From: an uncultured Clostridia bacterium
GTDB lineage: Bacteria > Bacillota > Clostridia > UBA1381
Length of the DNA stretch: 64,000 nucleotides
Assembly: GCA_934489015.1 (NCBI GenBank)
Contig: CAKSSN010000006.1
Location: 62,001-126,000, forward strand
Reading direction: 5' to 3'
Below the pieces are notes generated by a model. That model was not told the origin of the DNA, ran no database searches, and saw only the letters and a list, made by a program, of their open reading frames with translations. This document shows, one piece after another, positions 42,701 through 50,737 of this stretch. Each line of letters starts with the position of its first letter. Positions within the stretch are counted from its first letter, which is position 1. The position numbers were made by a program, and so were the translations under genes.

Positions 42701-44065
42701 TCGTATTTCGGCGGAGCATGGTGGGAAGAAAAAACAGCCTACATAACAGCCGATACAACGGGCGATGTATTGTTCACGCTCAGCGCAGATCAGAACCTTT
42801 ACATTGATGATCTTGAGGTGTTCGAGGTTGACGAGGTTCTTGAAAAGAGCGGAATTGACTTTAATTTTCAGCTTGCTTATCAGAAGCTTGATGTTCTTCC
42901 GTGTGACTTGTATGTTGTAGACAAGGTTTATGACGGAGTTGACATTTCCTATACGTCGAAAAACGGCTATCTTGACGAAAACGGCGACAGAACGGATAAA
43001 ATTCCGACAGGGCTCGGCACCGTTTCGGAAACCTTTACCGCATCCGCACCGATCGGTGACAGATACTCGATTGAAAAGAGCATAGACATTAATATACTTG
43101 AAAATGCTCCTTACGAAATAGTAAACGTCGGACTTACGGATAAGGACGGAAAAACGGTTTATGACATTAATAAGGCAGACAAAATAGGCACTGTTAAGGT
43201 TAAGAAAAACAGCGCGGCAGACGCGTCTAGGCTTGTATGCGCTCTTTACAAAGGAAATGCTCTTGTCGGTATTTCCTCGTCAGAAGCCGAAAGCGGAGGA
43301 GAGTTTGCTCTCAACATGAGCATCTCCGGCGGTGATAAGGTTAAGCTTTTCGTTATGGATATGAGTGGAATTACTCCGCTTGCGTTTTCAAAACAGAGCT
43401 ACGACGCGCCGGAGGACGTTGTAACAATCCATACAATAGGCGATTCGCTCTGCGCAACATATACCGATAACTCCGGTCTTATAGGCTGGGGTCAGGTTGC
43501 AGGCGACTATTTCGACAGTCAAAAGGTTGTAGTTGACAATACTCTTGCAAGAGGCGGCATGACAGCTGAAGAATTTATTTCAAAGGGACGCTTTGACACG
43601 CTCCTTTCAAAGCTTAAAAAGAATGACTATGTATTCATTCAGCTTGCAACAAACGACTGCGGATATTTCTCGCAGAAAGAATTTAATGAGCTTTTATCTC
43701 AGCTCATATACGGAGCAAGAGAAAAGGGTGCAATCCCCGTATTTGTAACATCACCGGAGCTTAAGAGGGGCGCAACCGATACGCCCGACGGAAACGGCGG
43801 ATATATCGCAAGCTCATATCTTGGAGGCTTCCCCGATGTTATGAGAGAGATGGGACCTGAAACAGATGTTCCGGTAATAGATGTAAACAATGCGTTCCTT
43901 ACTCTTATGAGAAAGGTCGGCTATTCGGGCATTGACAGTCTCGGCTACTATGTATCGGATAATGTCCACTTTACAAATGCCGGTGCAAACTTCATTGCAA
44001 AAACGGTTGCTGACGGAGTTAAGGCTTTAGAGCTTCCGATTGCGGACTATGTACAGGATAAATAA
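39788..44065 (+). CDS. secreted GLUG-repeat protein with C-terminal SGNH (CE12-like) esterase domain, longer paralogue
   Basis: 1425 aa with a signal peptide. Three consecutive GLUG solenoid modules fill residues ~30-880; two of them end in a PWPW signature and then 'NNGYPI..W'. A CBM4/9-like domain with AWWEEKTAYITAD and the SGNH domain follow. The catalytic residues are Ser1220 (GDSLC), LATND, and Asp1391/His1394 in DNVHFTNAG. From about residue 860 it is very close to the 36231 product, also at DNA level in the esterase part, which points to duplication with later gain or loss of GLUG modules. Predicted role: secreted carbohydrate acetyl esterase, family CE12-like. The long binding region probably sets which polysaccharide surface it attacks. 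Confidence 0.85.
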   Translation: MKKTLSLILSACMITSCFTAVYAGEAGSSAENPILISSAAELTDFANAVNSGKSKEFYRLEGDINLSNVKWVGIGTEEHPFTGSFDGNGHIISNYSFSVSNKGRGGLFTYVGAGGSIKKLGVEDANLFLNSDGNWSSVNGGLAAVVSGGTVSECYAKNISLGNGGRSPEVSAMSKGSGLVGLLTNNGTVDSCYSVSITVDEAEVDYDSGIVGEVVSGSTIKNCYTDLYLARAKMSVNAQNSYYLVTPPWPWSYGDGNEHYIGQQISASELQKSASKLGDAFKDAGNVNNGYPILAWETGKLSLDGEGTEENPYKISSAADFVKVTYLGDTEGMCFELTDDIDFKGEYISHFLGKTSDTAFKGVFDGAGHEIRNYKIKLNGSAANGLFSYVGGEALIKNLGVNGVYMLLDSDKWETAAGAIAGQISDNARVYGCYAKNIRMATNYTDGQFKYSGGLIGVADKNAEIDSCYAVKITFIGDINLDSGIIGGTINPNVVIKNSYSDYTISCYRNADAYSNITNSYYISSLPWPWECAYDKEDKGNWYGYVGTKITPDELKGKAEELGSAFKKSAYANNGYPIFTWENPVLSLSGDGTVDDPYTISSADELEMVSALTDTDGKFFKLTKDIDLGGAEWYANEIGTKSTPFCGDFDGAGHTIKNYKITIPTTKEDPLESHGLFGYIGSNAYIHDLGVEDVTFTIGIWQWNTTAGAMVGEMNDSSSVMSCFAKNVKFLRESGADNGENNGHYHTAGGLVGVIDGDGCEVRRCYSLNIDNGIRKLTGSDGTTSNYATIMYNAGLVGRGANFAWVADCYSTQPMMQSKPGNPVNDCYQAYNHTNYYPDYPNWGAWQTEVNHLSFNWNSYFAPISETGLDYPVLKREANEGKYINLIPAGSMTVSDPNMAFGTANSRVMAASSVRASAFLSLPKGDTIKRTVKTEKGKCYKVTLNGYAPSYTRTNISCYLGDKNFADYVKTSYFGGAWWEEKTAYITADTTGDVLFTLSADQNLYIDDLEVFEVDEVLEKSGIDFNFQLAYQKLDVLPCDLYVVDKVYDGVDISYTSKNGYLDENGDRTDKIPTGLGTVSETFTASAPIGDRYSIEKSIDINILENAPYEIVNVGLTDKDGKTVYDINKADKIGTVKVKKNSAADASRLVCALYKGNALVGISSSEAESGGEFALNMSISGGDKVKLFVMDMSGITPLAFSKQSYDAPEDVVTIHTIGDSLCATYTDNSGLIGWGQVAGDYFDSQKVVVDNTLARGGMTAEEFISKGRFDTLLSKLKKNDYVFIQLATNDCGYFSQKEFNELLSQLIYGAREKGAIPVFVTSPELKRGATDTPDGNGGYIASSYLGGFPDVMREMGPETDVPVIDVNNAFLTLMRKVGYSGIDSLGYYVSDNVHFTNAGANFIAKTVADGVKALELPIADYVQDK

Positions 44066-44080
44066 AATTTGATTGCTGTG

Positions 44081-44109
44081 GTATGCGCCGCACGCTTAGC
44101 GGCGCATAC
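44081..44109 (+). promoter_or_regulatory. hairpin upstream of the third GLUG/SGNH gene
   Basis: GTATGCGCCGC (44081-44091) pairs with GCGGCGCATAC (44099-44109): perfect 11-bp GC-rich stem, 7-nt loop. No T-run; the next ATG is 17 nt after the stem. Confidence 0.55.
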
Positions 44110-44126
44110 GGATATGGAGATTATGT

Positions 44127-47100
44127 ATGAAAAAGCTTGTAAGCATAATAATCGCGCTTTCTATGGCGCTTTCTCAGCTGCCGATTGCTTTGGCGGCGGA
44201 TGACGGAGCAGTGCTCATTTCATCACCATCCGAGCTTTTAAATGTAGCAAAGGAGATAAACGCGTCCGAAAACGGCGCAGACGGCAAAACCTACCGACTT
44301 ACAAATGATATTGATTTGTCCGGCGGCGAATGGATGGAATGTATCGGAACAAAGGATAATCCGTTCAAGGGCACCTTTGACGGCGGCGGTCATGTGATCA
44401 GAAATTATAAAATAAACGTTAAGGACTCTATATCAAAGGGTCTTTTCGGGTATGTTTCGGGCAACGCGCACATTTACGACTTGGGTGCCGAGAGCGTGGT
44501 GCTGCATATGTCGGAGGAGTATTGGGACTGCGAAGCGGGAGCGATTATAGGCGCTATGGCTGGCAGCGCGGTTTTGTCCGACTCCTATGCAAAATCGGTA
44601 ACTATTTCAACCGATTTCAACGGCGGTCAGTTCCGCTGCGGCGGCGCACTGGTAGGCTCGGCAAACGGCGATAATACGGTTAAAAATTGTTATTCACTCG
44701 GAACAACTGTTTTGGGAGATGTAAATTTCGATTCGGGCATTATAGGCGGAATTTTTTCAAACAGTACAGTTGTTGAGTCCTGTTATTCAGAGTATCAGAT
44801 CGGTGTTTATTTAAATGCCGAAAAGCCGAGCAAAATAATTAATTCGTTTTACGAAGCGCAAGAGCCGTGGCCATGGGTTTGTGACTATAACAACCAGAAG
44901 GAAAATCTTTGGTACGGCTATGTGGGCGAGCGCACGGAGAATATTGCCGGAAAGCTCGGCGCACTCGGAAGCGGCTATATTGCGGACGAATTCGGTATAA
45001 ACGGAGGCTACCCCCTTCTTTCGTGGCAGAAAACGTCGGTTGATATAGACGGAAACGGAACAGCCGAAAATCCGTACAGGATTTACAGTAAGGAGGATTT
45101 TTCTCTTGTTTGTACCTTTGCTGATACGGAGGGAAAATATTTTAGCCTGGAAAACGATATAGATTTCGGCGGCGAACAGCTTTATTCCATGCTCGGAAGC
45201 GAAACAAATCCGTTTAAGGGCGACTTTGCCGGAAACGGTCATGTGATTAAAAATTACAGGCTGAGCTTTAACGGCGATACAATCGGCGGACTTTTCGGGG
45301 TTACGGGCGGACGCGCTTATATCCATGAGCTTGGAGTTCGCGACATAAAGGTTGTGCTTGCAAATCAGTACAGCTGGGGCGCGTGCGCAGGCGGTCTTGT
45401 CGGAAAAATGACGGAAAGCTCATCACTTTACGGCTGCTATGTTAAAAATATTGATTTCACTTCAACATTCGTAAGGGACTCGTCAAGAGGCGAGTACAGA
45501 TACGGCGGCGGCCTTGTCGGCTGGATAGACGGTAGCTGCGAGCTTGTAAGCTGCTACAGCAGCGGCTACAGCGAAACGCTTCTTAGCGGCAGCTGGGCTG
45601 TTGTAAACAACGACGGCGGACTTTTCGGCATGGCAGACGCAGGGGCGAGAATAACAGATTGTTATTCCAATACGACTCTCGGCAGAAGCATAATGTGGCT
45701 TCCTATTGAAAACTGCTATCAGGCAGTTCAGTCTACCGAGTGGCCGGACGGCTACAAGTGGTGCGACACTATGAATAATATAGGCGAGCTTGAATATGAC
45801 TGGTGCTGCGATTTTCTCCCGTCGGAAAGCGGACCTTATCTCAAATGGGAAAAGGACGGATATTTAAATCTTGTATCCGGCGGAAGCATGAATGTATACA
45901 GCGCGCTGGGAGAAATATACAATGCGGAAAATGACGGCAGGCGCTCAAATGTTCTGAAGCTTTCTTCAGGCGGCAGCGTAAGCTTTAATGCAGAGCTTGA
46001 AAGCGGAGCTTACTATAAAATATCGTTCACGGGCAAAGCGGTTTCGGGCGAGAGCGGCTTTACATTTAAAATAGGAAATACCGACCTTGCTACGCAGCTT
46101 CGCGAAAAAACGCTAGGTAGAGCATGGCAGACAAAAACAGTTTATATAAAGGCCCAGGAGGGCGGAGCGCAGACTCTTGAAATCGGCGCGGAAAATGCAT
46201 ATATGCTTGATGACGTATATGTAAAGCGCGTAGATTACGCGTCGGAGTCTGAAGCTCTTAAAAATTCGATTAAGCTTAACTATCAAAAGCTTGATGTGCT
46301 TGATTGTCAGATGTATGTTGAGGGCAGTGTTTACGGCGGCGTTGAGGTTACATATTCGGACGAATACGGATATATCGACCAAAACGGCTGTCCGACGGAT
46401 AACCGCCCAATAGGCACAGGCACTGCGGACTGCACATATACAGCGAGCGTTAAGTTCGGCGATAAGGTGGTTACAAAGGCAATTGACGTTACTGTCAGCG
46501 AGCGGGCGATGTACGAAATAAGCGATATGCGCCTTGCCGACTCGGACGGAGACAGAGTTTACGGAGCGAGCGAGGGCGGAAAGCTTGCAATGGTTAAGGT
46601 AAAGGAAAATGCCGCATCGGACGGCGCAAAGGTTTATGCGGCGCTTTACAGCGGCGAAAAGCTTATAAGCGTTAAGAGCGCGGACGCGTCCGGCGGCGGA
46701 AGCTTTGCGTTCGGCATGAACACAAGCGGCGCCGATAAGGCAAAGGCTTTTGTCTGGGACTGTAGCAACCGCCCTGTTTCACCGATGTGCGAAACGGGCA
46801 AAGAGATAACGGCAGACGCGCCTGTTACAATTCATACAATAGGTGACTCGATATGCCAGACGTATTCCGATTATGAGCAGCTCAGAGGCTGGGGACAGAA
46901 AATAGGGCAGTTTTTTGATGAGGATTATGTAAAGGTTGATAACAGCCTTTCAAGAAGCGGTATGTCGGCGGTAGAATTTCTGACAAAGGGTAGATTTGAA
47001 ACACTTCTTCCGAAAATCAAAAAGGGAGATTATGTTTTAATTCAGCTCAGCACAAATGACCGCCACTACAGCACGCTTGAGCAATTCAGACTGTTCCTTC

Positions 47101-48002
47101 TGCAGTTTATAACGGCAGCGAAGCAAAAGGGAGCATATCCGGTGCTTATAACTCCGCCGGACGTTATGACAGCGGCAACTGATAATGTATCCGCAGACGG
47201 CGGCTATGTTGTAAATTCCGAGCTTATGGGCTATCCCGATGTAATGCGGGATTTGGCGAGCGATGAAAATATTCCGCTTATAGATGTAAACCAAGAGTGC
47301 CTCGACCTTATGAAGCAAAAGGGCTTTTCGGGTCTTGCGGCAATGGGGTATTACATTAATTCAAGCAGCGATAAGCTCCACTTTACCGATAAGGGTGCCG
47401 AGTGGATTTCATCAATAATCGCAAGAGAGCTCAAAGCGCTTTATTTGCCGATAAGCGAGCACGTAACGGACAATGCCGCAGGCATGACAAATGTTTTGTC
47501 GGGCAACGCTTCGTTTACAATAAAAAACTCGGTCGGTGAAATTGACGGCAGCAACGCCGTTGATAAAAATTTTATTTCAACCGCTGCTTTCGGTGATTAT
47601 GACGGAAAAGAAATTTTTGACGTAAACGGAAACAGCGGCAGCGATTACATGATGCTTTTAACCGTAAATGCGGGAGAAACCGTTCCAATGGAGCGCGTTA
47701 AGCTCTACAGCGAACACGGAATTAAGTTTATTGATGACGCATATTACTCAAACGGCGACGCAATGTATCTGCAGGAGCATTTGGCTCCGTACTTTGAGGG
47801 TGTTGACATTTTTACAAGCAGCACCGGAGCGGACGGCTCATGGGAAAAGTCGGCGGAGTTTGCAAGCCTTAAGTATATGCGCCAAAGCGAAAAGTGCATA
47901 GAGTCGATATGGGACGACTCAAACGGCGTCAGACATTTTTATGATCTGCCGCTAAAAAAAAAACCAATGCAAAATATCTTAGAATTGCAGTACGTGCTGT
48001 AG
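44127..48002 (+). CDS. GLUG/SGNH protein, N-terminal part of a frameshifted fusion to a propeller protein
   Basis: 1291 aa with a signal peptide. GLUG solenoid modules (~25-580, one with a PWPW signature), a CBM4/9-like domain (~590-710) and the SGNH domain with Ser908 (GDSIC), LSTND and Asp1082/His1085 (DKLHFTDKGA). From ~residue 1115 it continues into the discoidin-like domain also found at the N-terminus of the propeller proteins (SCENADFK-type start, here SGNASFTIKNSVGE). The frame then breaks at an A10 run (47954-47963) and stops at 48002 after an unrelated tail (NILELQYVL). The next frame carries on the homology exactly, so the intact gene would span 44127-50656. The esterase part is complete and could function alone. 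Confidence 0.85.
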   Translation: MKKLVSIIIALSMALSQLPIALAADDGAVLISSPSELLNVAKEINASENGADGKTYRLTNDIDLSGGEWMECIGTKDNPFKGTFDGGGHVIRNYKINVKDSISKGLFGYVSGNAHIYDLGAESVVLHMSEEYWDCEAGAIIGAMAGSAVLSDSYAKSVTISTDFNGGQFRCGGALVGSANGDNTVKNCYSLGTTVLGDVNFDSGIIGGIFSNSTVVESCYSEYQIGVYLNAEKPSKIINSFYEAQEPWPWVCDYNNQKENLWYGYVGERTENIAGKLGALGSGYIADEFGINGGYPLLSWQKTSVDIDGNGTAENPYRIYSKEDFSLVCTFADTEGKYFSLENDIDFGGEQLYSMLGSETNPFKGDFAGNGHVIKNYRLSFNGDTIGGLFGVTGGRAYIHELGVRDIKVVLANQYSWGACAGGLVGKMTESSSLYGCYVKNIDFTSTFVRDSSRGEYRYGGGLVGWIDGSCELVSCYSSGYSETLLSGSWAVVNNDGGLFGMADAGARITDCYSNTTLGRSIMWLPIENCYQAVQSTEWPDGYKWCDTMNNIGELEYDWCCDFLPSESGPYLKWEKDGYLNLVSGGSMNVYSALGEIYNAENDGRRSNVLKLSSGGSVSFNAELESGAYYKISFTGKAVSGESGFTFKIGNTDLATQLREKTLGRAWQTKTVYIKAQEGGAQTLEIGAENAYMLDDVYVKRVDYASESEALKNSIKLNYQKLDVLDCQMYVEGSVYGGVEVTYSDEYGYIDQNGCPTDNRPIGTGTADCTYTASVKFGDKVVTKAIDVTVSERAMYEISDMRLADSDGDRVYGASEGGKLAMVKVKENAASDGAKVYAALYSGEKLISVKSADASGGGSFAFGMNTSGADKAKAFVWDCSNRPVSPMCETGKEITADAPVTIHTIGDSICQTYSDYEQLRGWGQKIGQFFDEDYVKVDNSLSRSGMSAVEFLTKGRFETLLPKIKKGDYVLIQLSTNDRHYSTLEQFRLFLLQFITAAKQKGAYPVLITPPDVMTAATDNVSADGGYVVNSELMGYPDVMRDLASDENIPLIDVNQECLDLMKQKGFSGLAAMGYYINSSSDKLHFTDKGAEWISSIIARELKALYLPISEHVTDNAAGMTNVLSGNASFTIKNSVGEIDGSNAVDKNFISTAAFGDYDGKEIFDVNGNSGSDYMMLLTVNAGETVPMERVKLYSEHGIKFIDDAYYSNGDAMYLQEHLAPYFEGVDIFTSSTGADGSWEKSAEFASLKYMRQSEKCIESIWDDSNGVRHFYDLPLKKKPMQNILELQYVL
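47954..47963 (+). other. A10 homopolymer at the frameshift point
   Basis: Ten A residues follow GCT at 47951-47953. With eleven A the reading would continue as PLKKKTNAKYLRIAV, the same length as PLDNKVTAKYLRIAV in the 28217 and 32205 proteins. One missing A therefore explains the split. Real mutation, sequencing error, or transcriptional slippage are all possible. Confidence 0.85.
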
Positions 48003-48229
48003 AGCCTTGGCTCGGCGGCATTGTAATTCCGGAGATACAAATTCTTGCCGATACCGGAGAAAACTCCGTTTTCGGTGCTGCCGAAGAAGAACAGGCTTTT
48101 GCCGACAGTCAATATCCCTCTCTTTCCTTACTGTCGGCAGAAACCGCCGGCGGTAGTACCGTAAAAAGCGGAAGAGTACCCGTTATAACCTTTACATTCA
48201 GTGAAGCTGTAAAAAGCGCCGATAAATCA

Positions 48230-50656
48230 ATGGCGGCGGTAAACGGTGAAAAAAACAGCGGACTTGTTCAGCACGTGTTTGTTGACGCGCTCGACAGAAA
48301 AAAGGTTCACGCGGTTTTATTTGCCGATAAGCTTAGCAGCGAAACGGAATATACCGTATCGCTTGACGGAATAAAATCGGAAAGCGGAGCTCAGGCGAGC
48401 GGAGAAATTTCAGCCACCTTTGAAACCGCACCGAACTATTCATATGAGCATATGGAATTTTCATGGGCTGAAAACAGACCCGAAAATCCGCAGCTTGACG
48501 TTTATAATAAATTGGGAAGCGAATGGACTGTAATGCCGTGCGTAACCGCTGCGCAGCGTGAGATGGGAATGAGTGGCGGCGAGGGCGGACAGTGGATGCA
48601 GTCTATAGAGTGTGACAGAGAGGACGGCAGTCTGCTTTTTGCCGGAGTTGACATCGGCGGTCTTATGAGATCAACCGACGGCGGAAAATCGTGGCAGAGA
48701 AGCTATCGCGGCTGGCTGGCAAACGGTTGTGTTGATACGGCGATTGACCCGAACAATAAAAACAGAGTGCTCGGAATAGGCTCAAACTCCAATAACTCCT
48801 GGACAGGTATTTATCTTTCGGAGGATATGGGAGAAAGCTGGCGCCATGTACATTCTTACATATTTAACGGTCAGCGCGACACAAGGCAGCAGCTTGCGTG
48901 GGATAAGTCAAGCTATGACAGCGAAATAGGCGGAAGCCGAACGGCATACTGGTCTAATCTTTATAAGCTGACTGCCGCAAACGAGGGCTTTGAGGATGAG
49001 GAGCCCGTTCACCTTACGGACAGAAAGGGCGGACTTTTCAGAAGCGATGATGGCGGCAGAACATGGACATGCGCAAACAGCGAAATGTCAGACAGCGTTG
49101 TTGCGGTAAATCCTAAAAGCGGCAGAGTTTATATAGGCAACGAACGCGGATTTTTCATAAGCGACGATAAGGGAAAATCATTTAAGCAGATTATATCCGG
49201 CGTGCCGATATACGGGCTTTGCGTGCTTGATAACTATCCCGATAACGTTTATATAAACGACTATAAGGGCGTTATGATTTCAATGAACGGCGGAGAGAGC
49301 TTTAAAAGGCGGCTCAATGCAGGCTTCCCGGTTGACAACGATTTAAGCGATGTAAGAAACATTGCGCGCGACCTTGAGGTAAGTCCCGCAAATCCCGACT
49401 ATATGCTCGTTGACGACCGCGACTATAAAAACTATCGAAACAGAAGATATTATACGCATAACGGCGGCTTAACATGGAAAGAGTGCACCTATGACAAGTC
49501 AAAGGACTTTTTCTTCTGTCATAACCGTCAGCACCCGTTTGCATGGCATCCGGCAGATCAGAATAAGGCGTGGTCCTTCGGCGGCGACTGGATAGCGTCA
49601 AGCAGTGACGGCGGCGCAAGCTTCATCTGGGACGCAAACGGCTATTGCGGAACTCCGCCGGGCGGCAGAGTAAATTTTGACCCGTATGAGCCGAACAGAA
49701 TTTTTGCCGGAGCGCAGGATTTGCTCGGAATAATCAGCTATGACAGCGGATATACGTGGAAGGCTATTGAGCCTGAGGGCGGCTTTGGCTGCGCCTACGG
49801 CACGGTGGCGGTTGACGATAATACGCTCGTTTGTGCAAACGCGGACGGCTGGTATTCGCAAAGATATATCTGGGTAAGCTACGACGGCGGCAATACATGG
49901 AGCAGCACGGGGCTTCCGCTGAAGCTTGGCTATGCGCGCCGCGCAACATCGTTTTGGCGATCTCCCACAGATGAAAACACCGTTTTCGCCGGTGAATACG
50001 TAAGCCGCGACCGATGCAGAACATGGACCGAGCTTTCGGGCTGTCAGCTTGTTATGGCGGTTAATTACTATCATAACAGAGAGCTTTGGGGCATTAATAA
50101 CGAGGTTATAGTATGCTCCTATGATAACGGCTATACATGGTATCCGTTCTCAAAAACGTATGGCGACGATGAGGCAATTGCCGGAACAAGCAATTATCCG
50201 TCCGGCTACGGTATGCATATTTGGGATATGGAGTATGACGGAATTAACGATATACTTTATTATCTTCCCGGAAATATTTACACAGGCGTTACAATAGTTA
50301 GAATTGACGGCGAAAACAGTCATGTAAATATCGGTGAAAACGTAAATGCTCAGTGCTTTGCAAATGATAAATGGTATCAGCTTCTTGCTATTGACCCAAG
50401 ATGCCCCGATATATTGTATATGGGCGGCTACGGCAGCAGCATGAGCAAGGAAACGGCGGCTGTTCAGCGTTCGTGCGACAGGGGAGAAACATGGCAGATT
50501 ATTTCGTCTATGGGCGATATAAATTCTGTTGTAAACGGCGGAGAAAGCGCCGGATCAAATGCTCAGACCCTTGTTGTCAATCCTACAAACGGAGAGCTTC
50601 TTTTGTGGGATGGTGCGGAAGGCTTCTGGACATTCCCGCCCCCGTATACCGAATAA
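48230..50656 (+). CDS. Asp-box propeller protein, C-terminal part of the frameshifted fusion
   Basis: 808 aa from the first in-frame ATG (48230), but homology in this frame reaches back to 47966, so it is best read as the second half of the gene starting at 44127. It holds the end of the SbsA-type Ig-like domain (GLVQHVFVDALDRKKVHAV) and the long propeller region with Asp boxes (STDGGKSWQ, SDDGGRTWT, SYDSGYTWK, SYDNGYTWY, SCDRGETWQ). Unlike copies 1 and 2 it has no SLH segments or bacterial-repeat domain: the Ig-like domain runs straight into the propeller. On its own it lacks a signal peptide and a clear ribosome site, so independent expression is doubtful. Confidence 0.75.
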   Translation: MAAVNGEKNSGLVQHVFVDALDRKKVHAVLFADKLSSETEYTVSLDGIKSESGAQASGEISATFETAPNYSYEHMEFSWAENRPENPQLDVYNKLGSEWTVMPCVTAAQREMGMSGGEGGQWMQSIECDREDGSLLFAGVDIGGLMRSTDGGKSWQRSYRGWLANGCVDTAIDPNNKNRVLGIGSNSNNSWTGIYLSEDMGESWRHVHSYIFNGQRDTRQQLAWDKSSYDSEIGGSRTAYWSNLYKLTAANEGFEDEEPVHLTDRKGGLFRSDDGGRTWTCANSEMSDSVVAVNPKSGRVYIGNERGFFISDDKGKSFKQIISGVPIYGLCVLDNYPDNVYINDYKGVMISMNGGESFKRRLNAGFPVDNDLSDVRNIARDLEVSPANPDYMLVDDRDYKNYRNRRYYTHNGGLTWKECTYDKSKDFFFCHNRQHPFAWHPADQNKAWSFGGDWIASSSDGGASFIWDANGYCGTPPGGRVNFDPYEPNRIFAGAQDLLGIISYDSGYTWKAIEPEGGFGCAYGTVAVDDNTLVCANADGWYSQRYIWVSYDGGNTWSSTGLPLKLGYARRATSFWRSPTDENTVFAGEYVSRDRCRTWTELSGCQLVMAVNYYHNRELWGINNEVIVCSYDNGYTWYPFSKTYGDDEAIAGTSNYPSGYGMHIWDMEYDGINDILYYLPGNIYTGVTIVRIDGENSHVNIGENVNAQCFANDKWYQLLAIDPRCPDILYMGGYGSSMSKETAAVQRSCDRGETWQIISSMGDINSVVNGGESAGSNAQTLVVNPTNGELLLWDGAEGFWTFPPPYTE

Positions 50657-50679
50657 GAATTTCTTCTTAAAGATATATT

Positions 50680-50699
50680 GTAGCTGCGAAAGCGGCTGC
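50680..50699 (+). promoter_or_regulatory. GNRA-loop hairpin upstream of secreted metallophosphoesterase gene
   Basis: GTAGCTGC (50680-50687), tetraloop GAAA, GCGGCTGC (50692-50699), an 8-bp stem with two G-U pairs. It lies 24 nt after the propeller stop. A-rich sequence and the GAAAGGA ribosome site follow. Confidence 0.45.
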
Positions 50700-50737
50700 T
50701 TATATATAATAAAAAAAGAAAGGAATGGTGAAAAACC

